Shown: positions 1-10,983 of the stretch, piece by piece | Layout: each line of letters starts with the position of its first letter | Position numbering within the stretch: position 1 is the first letter of the stretch | NCBI GenBank assembly: GCA_022606135.1 | Contig: JABYQN010000003.1 | Span: 1,984,001-2,048,000 of the forward strand | Origin: Fomes fomentarius | Taxonomy: Eukaryota > Basidiomycota > Agaricomycetes > Polyporales > Polyporaceae | Reading direction: 5' to 3' | DNA: 64,000 nucleotides | The notes under the pieces: model-generated | What the model was told of the DNA's origin: nothing | Databases searched by the model: none | Seen by the model: only the letters and a program-made list of their open reading frames with translations | Made by a program: the position numbers and the translations under genes

Positions 1-820
1 AGATGTTGATAGTCAACTGGCAGCGAGAGCTAGCGTTCTTATACACGGTACGGCCTGACGTCACAAGGTGAGCTAGAGGAACGATGTAGCCTGAAGGAGA
101 GACCTACGTTGCACGTCGGGCTCGATCTATGTTCACTCGCCACTAGCTGTTCGTATGCTACGTGAGCTGAGCCTCAGGAGCGCCGCCTATCGGACTCCAA
201 TAGGCAATCAATGTCACGATGGGAGTCATGGCGGTTCAGTCCCGACACTAACTCACTCAATGTGCCAGGACTATTGAACTTGCTTCCGGTCATGGCTTCG
301 GAGCTCTGCCGCTTTGATCGTATGAGTCGCAATCAGTGGCTGACTCCCATAGCTCCACCGTCCACGTTGATTCTCGACGAAGTAGCATACTCACTTGGTC
401 ATCTTTATGAATCGGGTTCCAAGCTCGCCACGATCATCATGTTCAAGGAGCCGTTGTATCACCGAGCCCTAATCGGTATCCTAATTAGTCACAAGTCAGT
501 AAACAATGCAGGCATCTCTGTATGTAGCAAGCATGGTCAGTGTCCAGGTTCACCATGACGCATAGTAGATATGTCAACTACAAATATCCCTGTCTATCGA
601 GGCCTATGACCAGGCCAGGACCAGGCTCAAGTGCCAGGCTGCGCATGCATGATGGTAGCAAGGGAAGAGAGCGGCTGAGGCGCCCGCCAAAGCGGAGTGT
701 ACATGTAGAACAAGTCGCCCGAACTAAAACAAACAAAGTTTGCGGGGTGAAGAGCAGAAGCGATCAATCAACAATTGAAGCCAAACCATGAAACTCTACG
801 AAGACTAGTGGCCACGAAGA
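1..820. other. Left-end region without a recognisable gene
   Basis: I see no coding region with family resemblance here. The longest open stretch (211-558, plus) has no recognisable motif and no convincing splice sites. The part from about 714 to 820 belongs to the duplicated segment that continues through the U6 copy and matches about 48678-48765 on the other strand. Confidence 0.5.
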
Positions 821-884
821 GAATAAATATTGAGACCGGTAGGTCTACCACTCCAGGAAAGCGTGTCATCCTTGTGCAGGGGCC

Positions 885-915
<31 letters not shown>

Positions 916-939
916 TTCGTATGTCACCCCGAGGGGGAC
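821..939 (-). ncRNA. U6 spliceosomal snRNA, copy 1
   Basis: Read on the minus strand this contains the near-invariant U6 core: TTGGAACGATACAGAGAAG (with the ACAGAGA box that pairs with the 5' splice site), then ATTAGCATGGCCCCTGC (with the AGC catalytic triad), then the internal stem-loop ending GGATGACACGC. A 5' hairpin (GTCCCC/GGGGTGAC) precedes it, and a short 3' hairpin AGACC-TACC-GGTCT follows. U6 pairs with U4 and U2 in the spliceosome and is made by RNA polymerase III. The second copy at 48558 has a TTTT terminator right after the 3' hairpin. Here the same place reads TTATTCTC, so no clean Pol III stop is present. The 5' end is set by alignment to the second copy; the 3' end is approximate. 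It could be functional with run-on transcription, or a pseudogene. Confidence 0.85.
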
Positions 940-1472
940 AATATGTACCTCGAGACCAGCCGTGTCGCGCGAAGGTTCTTGTCATTAGTTTGGTCTGCGG
1001 GTTTCTCGCTTACAGTCACGAAGGACGCGGCGAGCGCGCCTCCTCCCAATGATCAATTCATGGACCCCAGACAGTGGACCGTAATACGCTCGACGCTCCT
1101 TGCGATCCCTCAAGTGCATACATAGCCAGAGATGGAAGGAACGAAATGATTCATACATTGTTGTCAGTAAAGTAACACCCCATTATGCACAGGCTCATCC
1201 GAACTACGGTATACAACTTCTGTGTGACTTCTCGTACAACGCCTGTATGCCCTACTGTGTCTACTACTCGATACAGTCCGTGATCATAGATGTGTGGTGG
1301 TCGTGATTATAATGTCAATGGAGCCCCGAGCCCCGAAGGGAGCCGGTAGGCAATACAATGAATGTGCGCATTAGGCACTAGCGTGCCAACAATCCAAACG
1401 AATGAGTCCGAAGAGAAAGCGAAGAGAGGAGAATGCCCCAGCAAGGCAAGGTTGGGCGAGGGGCCGGCCAAA
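940..1472. other. Spacer between C2H2 gene and U6, duplicated at 48 kb
   Basis: No gene is seen. Read on the minus strand, nearly the whole stretch aligns to 48046-48557 on the plus strand, with blocks such as ACGACCACCACACATCTA and CTGTAAGCGAG shared. It contains the 80 bp upstream of U6 that is best conserved between the copies and presumably holds the external Pol III promoter. Confidence 0.7.
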
Positions 1473-2183
1473 CTAGAGCATGTCGGAGAAGTACCGCACA
1501 GATGAGTCCCCGAGACATTTTCCCTGCTTCAGGTGCCGGTCATACGAGTCCTTGCGCGCGAACTTGCCGTTTTTCACACTTCGCCCGGTGGCGGCGGCGG
1601 GGTCCCAGCAGCCCCCTACCATGATCATCCCGCGATACACGCGTATATTCATGGCCGCGATCTCCTCCCATGGCACGCCACGCGCGATGGCGGCTTCGAT
1701 GGGCACACCGCAACAGACATACTTGGGTCCGGGAGACTCGTGGATCGAGCTCCGGTGGCGTTCGCAGTCTTGCCGCCGCGTGAATGTCTGGCCGCACTGG
1801 GAACAGGAGGTCCATGCACGTGAACTCGGGCGCGAAGCTTTGGCAGGAGTGCGGCTCGTCGCGCGCGAAGTGCTCGAGCGCGCCTTGCGCCTGTTGCTCA
1901 CGGTAAAGGATGATGACGACGTGGAGGACGACGCGAGCGAGGTGCTCGAGAGCGCAGGCGAGTATTCTGACGCGTGAGGTTGGGCAGCGCATCCAGGAGA
2001 AAGGGCGCGTGTGGCGTCATCGGATAGAGCGGGGACACTGGTAGCCAAGGGCGGAACGAAGACGAGTCCTAGCGCATTGGCACCGGGGGCAGTTAGTCGA
2101 GGGGCGTGATGGCTCGCAGAGACTCGAAGTGGGTAAGCGAGATGGGGGTTCCACGAGTGCTGAGGAGGTGAGTTATCCGTCAC
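1473..2183 (-). CDS. C2H2 zinc-finger protein, CCGVP-motif family
   Basis: The frame encodes up to 236 residues. A low-complexity Ser/Thr/Ala-rich N-terminal half is followed by one C2H2 finger with C-x2-C-x12-H-x4-H spacing (CSQCGQTFTRRQDCERH...H). Next come a CCGVP motif, an RVYRGMIMVGGCWDP block, and a terminal RKDSYDRHLKQGKCLGD block that resembles a degenerate second finger. This arrangement is what I know from short basidiomycete C2H2 proteins, presumed nuclear DNA-binding proteins; the target is unknown. The open frame begins with GTG, and the only ATG just upstream (ATG TGA) is out of use. A 5' exon with an intron ending near 2136 (CTCAG) is therefore likely but not resolved. The paralogue at 17680 shares the finger and the tail. 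Its 3' end is duplicated as a fragment at 47967. Confidence 0.75.
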   Translation of the reverse strand: MTDNSPPQHSWNPHLAYPLRVSASHHAPRLTAPGANALGLVFVPPLATSVPALSDDATRALSPGCAAQPHASEYSPALSSTSLASSSTSSSSFTVSNRRKARSSTSRATSRTPAKASRPSSRAWTSCSQCGQTFTRRQDCERHRSSIHESPGPKYVCCGVPIEAAIARGVPWEEIAAMNIRVYRGMIMVGGCWDPAAATGRSVKNGKFARKDSYDRHLKQGKCLGDSSVRYFSDML

Positions 2184-4025
2184 ATGCTGCGAGACCAGCT
2201 CTTGGCTGGAGGTGCCGACACTATTTGAAGTACAATCTGGGTACCGCGGCGCATAGATATAGTTGGGAGCACGACTACGGGGGCGCGGTCATGTCGCGCA
2301 CAAGGGAGGACGCTGGGATGTGGACATACCTTCCGCCCCATTGATCCTCAACCAGCATACCTCCGCGTTCCATCTCATACCCATAGCCTAGTGATCGAGC
2401 TCCATCAACGCTACTAGCGCATCCAGGCGCAAAGCTGTTCATGGTGCTAGCCCGAGAGGTTGTCCTGTAGAGCTCCGTAATTGATCACTAGACTGGAGGC
2501 AGAAGTCGCGTCGTGTTGGCAAGAAGCAGGAGGTGAATAGGGATGTATAACGAGGCGACATGGCTTGTGGGGTCTTCATATACTGAATATCGGGGAGGGT
2601 ATACCCAGTCTGTCGGCGAGTGGAGACACGGCAAGAAAGCAGGATGGGTGCAGTGCAGTGCATACTGGAAGAAGCAGGTTGATTGACGCTGGAAACACCC
2701 TCAGTGGCACCACGGCACCAGCTCACAAGATCTAGGACGCGGAATCGATATCGGGGGAAGGACGTTGGCCTCCTTTGTGCACCGCCGTAGGCTGTAGGAG
2801 AGCTCAGGCCTGGGCATCGTTGCCTGTTGAATAGTGGGCCTGCTTATTTCAACCTTGGAGTCAGTTGGGTTCTCGTCACTCAGAGGACCCGTTCTCCATC
2901 TGTACTACTAAATCTCCCAACATTCTGACTAGTAGGACAGAGCCAGAGTGCCCTTGGAATTGGAAGGTATGCTCGACTACGTTCGCGCTGGCGTCCAATG
3001 GGAAAACGCGTTGAACGCCAATTGTGCTCTACCGTGACCGCTCTTCTACACTGCATGACGTCTGACTTCCTCATACAGTTCGTTTGTTGCGCCAGTGAGA
3101 GGCATGAAGTCTACTATTCCGGGTTAGTAAGCCACCGTCCTTGAGGCAACCCACGGAAACTTCGAACTTGTTAATTACGCGGATATTTTCAGCGGCACCT
3201 GCCGCGAGGTATGGCGGTGAATCCGATTCAAGAGCCGAGTGGCTATTACAAGCGGGAAGGGCTCTGAGCCCTTTTGAGCCCTGCGTTTCCGTGCTGAGGT
3301 AAGAAAGTGCGACTATGGGTGCCACCCAGCGCGATGCACCGCACGAGAGTCGGGTAGCTGACGACAACGTAAGTGGGATAGCTAGCTCCTCAAACTCCAG
3401 TCCGAGACATCCCTTGATCTGCCACCCAGGACGAATATAACACGTTTGTCAGAAAAAGTCCTGCCAGTGACAATGCGAGCGTACATGTAACGCCACCAGA
3501 TGCGACCCTCCAGGCTCGAACTGTCGCAGAGGCAAGGACTCACATTCTAACCGTCTCTAGCTCTTATCTCCCAGTCTTACTAGGAAGACAAAGCACCGCC
3601 AGTGCACAATATCGGACGACTGGTGCCACCCATCGGCACTACTTCGTGCCTCGACCCCATTTCTCTCCTGATCACTACTTCGGACCACGGATCACATCGA
3701 TACTGAGTGTACCTCTACACTCCTGATGACGTGCATCACCAAACTCGCCCCTCCTCTCTTGTAGGAAACAAGCGTCTCAAGTCCGAACCGTGTCGGAGGT
3801 GGCCGTCCCGCCGAGGGCTGGAACGTCTACCAGCCGCTTGGGTCCGAGCAGTACTACTCGGCGGTCTAGGTGAGAGTCTGTCGACTGGGGATATTTATTA
3901 TGTACAAACCACTGTGCATGTATCGAACCAGTACCGTGTGCATTTTGCACTCATGGTGACTCATGGCGATTCCTCAGGTATAATATAATATAATAAACAA
4001 GTACTGAGCCAAAAGGCAAGAACAA
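2184..4025. other. Gene-poor stretch before the F-box array
   Basis: I find no supported gene. Around 3720-3800 a piece with GCATCACCAAACTCGCC and GTAGGAAACAAGCG resembles the relic spacer sequence seen at about 8400 and 11400. This suggests the duplicated array once extended further left. Confidence 0.45.
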
Positions 4026-4033
4026 GTGCCGAG

Positions 4034-5763
4034 TCAAGTAGTGTTCAGCCGAACGCGAAGAACCTCCAGTGGCAAAGCCACGGGTACGACACTAGTTTCC
4101 TCTAAACAAGGGAACAAGCGGAGCACAGCGCGTGTCAGCCGACCAACATTGTCCCCGCTCATCTCGGGACAAGGCTGGTGGAAGATCCCGCCTCGAGCGC
4201 GCACGATCAGCTTCTGCAGCCGCGGCGGCTCAGGTCCAGTTCCGTACGTGGACGAGTGCTCAAGCTCCATAGCAGCAGCGCACGCATCCAACTCGACGAG
4301 CTCGTCCTCTTCAATCTCCCGGCAATCCATCTTGAGGATCTTCAAGTCGCGGCAGTTCTGCGCGAAGGTGACAAGCGTGCTCAGCGCGGGGAGGTCGACC
4401 GACACGCCGCCAGGTTGAGACCTTCGAATGAAGGCCGACGAGAAGGAAGACGTCGTCTCGAGGCTTTCAATGAAGGCCACGCCTGCTGCATTGCACGGAC
4501 GTCATCGTCCGTGATGGACCAGATTCTCCATGTAGGACCCAGACTGACGTCCCGAAGATTGTGTAGTTGTAGAAGTGGACGAGCGGATTCCTTGAAGGAC
4601 AAGTCCCAGTGCCAGCCGACTTGCCGCGCTGCCATGCGGATGCGGCCCGGCGGGGGGAGGACGTGGAAGGTGCGAAGCTGCTGCGCGGTAGGCACCGCAC
4701 ACAGCGTTTCGATGAGGTGAATGAATCCTTCAGGGCCTCCACGTCCTAGGTTGATATGCAAGATGACGACCGAAAGCATAGGCGAGGTGATAGTAGGCAA
4801 AATTCTAGCGACGGATGATGGATCGAAGTAACCGAACACTTCGAGCTTGCGTAGTGCAGGAAATCCGTGGAATGCAGGAGTTATCGTGCTTGTGTCTTCT
4901 ACGAGCACCACATCGTCCATACATAGAATAGAAGGGGAATTAAGAAACAGAGACTCCAGATGTGGAAGCATGGCGAGCTCGCGGAGATGAGTGGGCTGGG
5001 TGAGCAGGACTCGAGCAGAGCGGAGGCCTTGGAACGAGCTGTAGGTTTTAGGCGGGATTTCGTCGACATCGTCGGCCGCGTCCGCGTCAATGACAAGGTC
5101 TCGCAGCCCAGGACATACTCTCGCAAAGATGGGCATGTCACAAGCAGCACGGAGCTCTATCACCATGCATGGAGCAAAGATCAGTTTGGTAAAGGTCCGT
5201 GTCTGGCAGAGGGACTGTAGCAAGAACTCACGTGAGTAGCAGGTCCACTTGAGCACTCGAAGATTGGGTAGCAACGGCCTTTCACTGCACTGCTTGAGGA
5301 GGAGGCGCAGGACAGAGAGGTCCATTGAATCCCAGTTTGACAGGTATTGGATGCGACGGGCGAGAACTTGAAAACGGGCCCATTCCGAGGGAGATACCCC
5401 ACCTTCAATGACGTGCTTCGGGGCAAGGGTGCGTAAGTTGCTATAAGAGGGCAAAAAATGCAGCGGCACTCTTACATAGGCAGGATGCGAGAGATCGTTG
5501 CCTGCTTTCCCCGGATATGGCTTGAAGTTGGACAGGGTGAACAGAAGTGGACGGAGACCGCTGTGCATGGCCGGACAGAGGACCGCTGAAGCGGGCTCCG
5601 CGAAAGCTTGGCATGTCAGGGCTGCATGTGCGAGGGTGCATTTTTTCGTACGTAGCTGCTCGCTATCAGGTGTGTGTCCTGATAGCAAGAGTGGTATCTC
5701 GGAGAAGGATGCAAAAATTCGTCCAATGGGCAAGACTTGTATGACAGGCAGCCATACAGACGA
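4034..5763 (-). pseudogene. F-box-like/LRR-type gene, array copy 1 (broken)
   Basis: This is a paralogue of the three genes to the right, with at least three lesions. First, the N-terminal codons are damaged: the ATG at 5754 leads into a frame shortened by a small deletion after ...CHTSLA, so the long frame from 5733 has only a TTG. Second, a one-base deletion near 4470 (TCAATGAAGGCC against TGAATGTGGGGCC in copy 3) splits the protein after QQAWP; the rest continues in another frame to 4034. Third, the last residues differ from the LEEIQ ending of the other copies. The intron of copies 2 and 3 is present but 60 nt long, hence in frame. Conserved stretches (GGVSPSEWARF, LTQPTHLRELAMLPHLESL) show that the decay is recent. 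A sequencing error could explain the single-base change but not the other two. Confidence 0.75.
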
Positions 5764-6320
5764 AGATTGCGACCGATGACAAAGTGCGAAGTTTAGGGTT
5801 GTTTCTCCCGGTACTTAGGTGTTAGGGCTCTAGAGGCGGACACTGGCGGGCTGTCGGATCGTGATGTGGACTCGAAACCACCGCAAGCGCTTAAGCAGCA
5901 GTGCGTAATGCGGGCGCTTCTTACCAGGCAAGTTGCCTCTGGCTCTAGTTACTCGCGGACTCGTCTGTGACGAATATCCTTGTCATAACGTCCGACTTGG
6001 ATGGTCTTGCTCTAGTCTTGCCGCACGACGCGACACTCAGGGAATCAGGGGTCAGGGTTGGCCTAATAGCAAGACTGCACACATACCAAAAATGGAGGGT
6101 TGTAGCGTTTACACGGTATAGCTCCAATACAATTGCCATAAGCACCTCCCCATCAAGCAAATGCCTACTATTTAAACTATGGTACAAAGTTTCTGTGATG
6201 ACTTCTCGTCTCTACGCTTCGTAATCCGTACAAGGGTGAAACGTCGGGCAGTTCTGAGGATCTCGTGCTGTGATGATTCGCTTCCGAGGGGGACGTCTAA
6301 GTGAGAGTCCATCGTTTGCA
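5764..6320. other. Array spacer 1 with remnant of YTP1-like gene 5' end
   Basis: No intact gene. About 5980-6045 on the plus strand (CTTGTCATAACGTCCGACTT, then a GACGCGACAC block) matches the region just upstream of and including the YTP1-like start at 13975. It is a truncated copy of the divergent promoter and first codons of that gene. About 6200-6310 carries the conserved 3' flank of F-box copy 2 (GAGGATCTCGTG, CGCTTCCGAGGGGG). Confidence 0.6.
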
Positions 6321-8037
6321 TCACAATTGAGTCCGAATCTCCTCTAAACAAGGGAACAAGCGGTGCAAAGCGCGTGTCAGCCGACCAAGATTGTCCTCGC
6401 TCATCTCGGGACAAGGCTGGTGGAAGATCCCGCTTCGAGCGCACACGATCAGCCTCTGCAGTCGCGGCGGCTCAGATCCAGTTCCGTACGCGGATTCCTC
6501 GAGCTCTATAGCAGCAGCCCGCGCATCCAACTTGGCGAGCTCATCCTCTCCTATCTCCCGGCAATCCATCTTGAGAACTTCCAGGTTGCGGCAGTTCTGC
6601 GCGAAGGTAACAAGCGTGCTCAGCGCGGGGAGGTCGGCACTAACTTGACACTCTTGGAGGAATCCTGACGAGAAGAAATGCCTTGCATCAAGGCTCTGAA
6701 TGTGCGGCCATGCCTGCTGCATGTCACGGACGTCATCGTCTGTGATGGACCAGATCCTCCATGTAGTAGCCAGACAGACGTCCTGGAGGTTGCGTAGTTG
6801 TAGAAGTGGACCAGCGAATTTCTTGAAGGACAGTTCCCAACGCTCACCAGCTGGAGGCGCCGGCGCCGATCGGTCCATGTAGTCCGGCGGGCGGCGTAAG
6901 TGGATTGTGCGAAGCTGTTGCACGGCAGGCAATGCACACAGCGTTTCGATGAGGTGAATGAATCCATCAACGGCTCCTAGGTTGATGCGCAAGATGACGA
7001 CCAAAAGCATAGGGGAGGTGATAGTAGGCAATTTTCTAGAGACTATTGACGGATCGACGTAACCCCACACTTCGAGGGTGCGTAGTGCAGGAAATCCGTG
7101 GAATGCAAAGGTTATCGCACTTGTGTTTTCTACGTCGACCTCATTGTCCACGTGGAAAAGGGATCCGACACCGAGAACCAGAGATTCCAAATGTGGAAGC
7201 ATGGCGAGCTCGAGGAGATGAGTAGGCTGGGTGAGTACGACTCGGGCAGAACGGAGGCCGTTGAACGAGCTGTAGAATGCAGGCGGGATTGCATTGGCCG
7301 TCTCGACCTTAGTGATGACAAGGTCCCGCAGCCCTTGCCAGACTCCCTCAAAAGCACGGTAGAACTCTCGAGTTCTCAGAGGTGTTGGACTGATGATCAG
7401 CTTGGTAAGGGTCCGGGTCCGGCAGAGGGATTCTAACAACAATTGCTGCTCGAGATCGCGTGAGTAGAAGGTCCACATGAGCGCTCGAAGATTGGGTAGC
7501 AACGGCCTTCCCTCGTACTGCCCGACGAGGAGGCGCAGGACAGAGGGGTCAATCACTCCCTTGTGCCACAGCCAATCGCAGGTTACTAGGAATTGGATAC
7601 GCCGCGCGAGGACTTCAAAACGGGCCCATTCCGAGGGAGATACCCCGCCTTCGATGATCTTCTTCGGAGTAGGGCAGAGAGGTACGTGAGTTGGTATAAG
7701 AGCGCAAAACATGCAGCGGCGCCCTTACATAGGTAGGATACAGATGCGTTTCGTGATCTCCTTTCCCCGAATCCGGCTTGAAGTTGGATAGGGTGAACAG
7801 AAGTGGAAAGAGACCGATGTGCATGACCGACCAGAGGACGGCTGAGGCGGGCTCCGCGAAAGCTCTGCATGTCAGGGCTGCATTTGCGAGGGTGCTCCTT
7901 ATCGTTTGTAGCCGTTTGCTCCCGATCGCTGTCAGTCCTGTGTTTGGCGATAGCAAGAGTGGTGTCTCGGAGTCGAAGGACGTAAAGATTTGGTCTAAGA
8001 TATGAGGCTGGGCAAGACTTGTATGACAGGCAGACAT
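6321..8037 (-). CDS. F-box-like/LRR-type protein, array copy 2
   Basis: Two exons: 8037-7729 and 7661-6321, with a 67-nt intron (GTAAGG...CGAAG), giving 549 residues. The N-terminus (LAQPHILDQIFTSF ... LANAALTCRAFAEPASAVLW, about residues 7-70) fits the F-box-like pattern of basidiomycete proteins. The rest is rich in leucine/asparagine segments such as LPNLRAL, LPHLESLVLG and LPALSTLVTFAQNCRNLEVLKM, typical of irregular leucine-rich repeats. F-box proteins usually bind Skp1 and present substrates to an SCF ubiquitin ligase; that role here is inference from the fold. The start is the ATG shared with copy 3. The gene is intact. It shares GGVSPSEWARF and the intron position with copy 3. Confidence 0.8.
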
Positions 8038-9211
8038 AGAGGAGACCTGAGGAGACGATTACAAACGATTGCGAAGTGCGAGGGTCGACCCCTTAGTAGT
8101 ATATAATACGGGCGCTTCCTGCTCGCTGCTTCCAAGTTCACGTGCTTGCCTCTGGCTCGACTTCCTCGCAGACTGCGTTCTTGTCATATACTCCGACTTG
8201 GACGACCTTGCTCTACTCTGGCTCTACGGCGCGAAACCTAGCAAATCTGTTCACTATCGTCGTTCTGGCGGTCTGAACGCTTGCGCTGCCGCACGAATTT
8301 GAACATCAGATACAATTCCGAGGAGTGGCAACATGACGCTCCAGCAGCAGAAAACCCCGGTAGACACTCCCTTAACTTTGGCCTCCACACTCCATGATCG
8401 CGTGCATCACCGAGTTTACAACTCCTCCAAAAGAAGGAAACAAGCAATGCAAGTCGTGTGTCAGCCAGTCGACAACGCGGTCGTTAGTCCCGTAATGGAC
8501 TGGTGAAAGGTATCTCCTCGTGCGCGTACGACGAGCATCCGCAGCGGGTATCCAAGACTACTTACGAGCTTGTCAAATCTTTTACTTGCTCAAGACTGCA
8601 TTCCGGGTGTTGATTGCATACTAGCGGCAGCGCCCGCTTCCAACTTGTCAACTATCTCTCGACATGGTCCACCCCGACTCCCGAGGATCTCCAAGTTGCC
8701 CGCGGCTCAGCGCAAGCGCGATGAGTACAAGGCGCAGGCTCATTCGGGCTGACGCAACGCTTGCACTGCTCTGAACAGATGGGGGAACTTCGCGGAGAGC
8801 CTCCTGATAGATGATCATGCGTACAGTGCAAGATGTGGTCCGAATTATGAGGCTAAGCAAGAGCTGTGCGTATAGCGGTCGTCTGAAATAGACGGTGTTG
8901 AACTGCATAACGATGTGAGTAAGTAGTTCGCTCCTGAATCACGATCGGCATTCAGGCCTCAGGGCCCCTCACTGCACACATACGAGGCACGGAGGGTTGT
9001 AGCATTTAGTGAGTTGAATACATTTGTCGTTGGTTCAACTCCCCATGAAGCAAAGGCATGGTATTTGAACTCTGGTACAAAACTTGCGTGATGGCTTCTC
9101 GTTTCCATGCTTCGGGTGTGCGTAGGCTTAGAAGTCGGGCAGCTCTGAGGATCTCGGGCCATGGTGATTCGCTCCTGAGGGGGAGGTCTTAGTGAAAGTC
9201 CATCGTTTGCG
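8038..9211. pseudogene. Array spacer 2: YTP1 5' remnant plus F-box relic
   Basis: From about 8180 to 8370 (plus sense) the sequence follows the YTP1-like promoter and first exon (GGCTCTACGGCGCGAAACCTAG, CAGAAAACCCCGGTAGACAC) with frame-destroying changes. From about 8400 to 8900 it follows a heavily decayed, internally deleted F-box gene in minus sense. An ancient equivalent of the 3' end is seen near 8455-8545, and of the 5' end near 8845-8890 (TTATGAGGCTAAGCAAGAGC against ATATGAGGCTGTGCAAGAC). The same composite occurs in spacer 3. About 8960-9200 holds the 3' flank of copy 3. Confidence 0.6.
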
Positions 9212-10983
9212 TCACTGCGTTTGAATCTCCTCTACATGAGGGAATAAGCGGTGCAAAGCGCGTGTCAACCGACCAACATTGTCCCCACTCATCTCGGGAT
9301 AATACTGGTGGAAGATCCCGCCTCGAGCGCGCACGATCAGCTTCTGCAGCCGCGACGACTCAGATCCAGTTCCGTACGCGGATTCCTCGAGCTCTATAGC
9401 AGCAGCGCGCGCATCCAACTCGACGAGCTCGTCCTCTCCAATCTCCCGGCAATCCATCTTGAGAACCTCCAGGTTGCGGCAGTTTTGCGCAAAGGCAACA
9501 AGCGTGCTCAGCGCGGGGAGGTCGACGGACACGCCGCTAGGTTGGCACCTTTGAATGAAGGCCGACGATAAGGAAGACCTCATCTCGAGGCTCTGAATGT
9601 GGGGCCACGCCTGCTGCATCGCACGGACGTCATCGTCCGTGATGGACCAGATTCTCCATGTAGGACCCAGACTGACGTCCCGAAGATTGTGTAGTTGTAG
9701 AAGTGGACGAGCGTATTCCTTGAAGGACAATTCCCAGTGCCAGCCGGCTTGCCGCGCTGCCATGCGGATGCGGCCCGGCGGGGGAAGGACGTGAAAGGTG
9801 CGAAGCTGCTGCGCGGCAGGCACCGCACACAGCGTTTCGATGAGGTGGATGAATCCTTCAGGGCCTCCACGTCCTAGGTTGATATGCAAGATGACGACCG
9901 AAAGCATAGGCGAGGTGATAGTAGGCAAAATTCTAGCGACGGATGATGGATCGAAGTAACCGAACACTTCGAGCTTGCGTAGTTCAGGGAATCCGCGGAA
10001 TGCAGCAGTGATCGCACTTGCGTTTCCTGTATTTTCATCCACGTCGATTCCATTGTCCGCCTCGAAGTCAAATCCGGCATCGAGAACCAGAGACTCCAAA
10101 TGTGGAAGCATGGCGAGCTCACGGAGATGAGTAGGCTGGGTGAGCAGGACTCGGGCAGAGCAGAGGCCTTGAAACGAGCTGTAGAATGCAGGCGGGATTT
10201 CGTTGGCTTCCTCGACCGCATCCGCATCGATGACAAGGTCCCGCAGCCCTGGACATGCTCTCGCAACGATGGACATGTCGCTGTCACCTGAGGGCTCTTC
10301 GATGTCCCAAGCAGGTTCGAACTCCATCACCATGCACGGAGCAAAGATCAGCTTGGTAAGGGTCCGGGTCCGGCAGAGGGACCCCAGCAACAACTGTTGC
10401 TCGAGCTCACGTCCGAACGAGGTCCACTTGAGCACTCGAAGATTGGGCAGCAACGGCCTTTCATTGCATTGCCCGACAAGGAGGCGCAGGACAGAGGGGT
10501 CAATCGCCCCTTTTGCCTTCAGATGATCCCAGTTTGATAGGTATTGGATGCGACGTGCAAGAAGTTCAAAACGGGCCCATTTCGAGGGAGATACCCGACC
10601 TTCGATGATGTTCTTCGGGGCAAGGGAAGAGGGATACGTAAGTCGCTATCAAAGTGCAAATTATGCATGAAAGCTCTCACATGGGCAAGACACGTTTCAT
10701 GATCTGCTTTCCCCGAATCCCGCTTGAAGTTGGACAGGGCGGACAGAAGTGGAAAGAGACCGGCGTGCATGGCCGACCAGAGGACGGCTGAAGCGGGCTC
10801 CGCGAAAGCTCTACATGTCAGGGCCGCATTTACGAGGGTGCTTTTGTTCGTTCGTAGCTGTCTAGAGCTCAGAGTCCCTAGGCCTGCTGTGTGTGCTGAT
10901 AGCAAGAGTGGAATCTCGGAGAAGGACGCAAAGATTTCGTCTAAGATATGAGGCTGTGCAAGACTTGTATGACAGGCACTCAT
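9212..10983 (-). CDS. F-box-like/LRR-type protein, array copy 3
   Basis: Two exons, 10983-10681 and 10612-9212, joined across a 68-nt intron (GTGAGAG...CCGAAG), give 567 residues with no stop. The N-terminal F-box-like block reads LAQPHILDEIFASF and AALTCRAFAEPASAVLWSAM. The C-terminal two thirds carry leucine-rich segments (LPHLESLVLD, ITSPMLSVVILHINL, LPALSTLVAFAQNCRNLEVL). It is probably an SCF substrate adaptor, by analogy only. Compared with copies 1 and 4 it has an extra acidic stretch near NGIDVDENTGNAS. Long identical stretches with copy 1 (for example GRGGPEGFIHLIETLCAVP) show recent duplication or gene conversion. Confidence 0.82.

Noticed and set aside
1480..1977. 165-codon plus-strand frame opposite the C2H2 gene
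   Set aside because: It is the antisense shadow of the minus-strand zinc-finger frame; the Cys/His finger and CCGVP motif are only on the minus strand.
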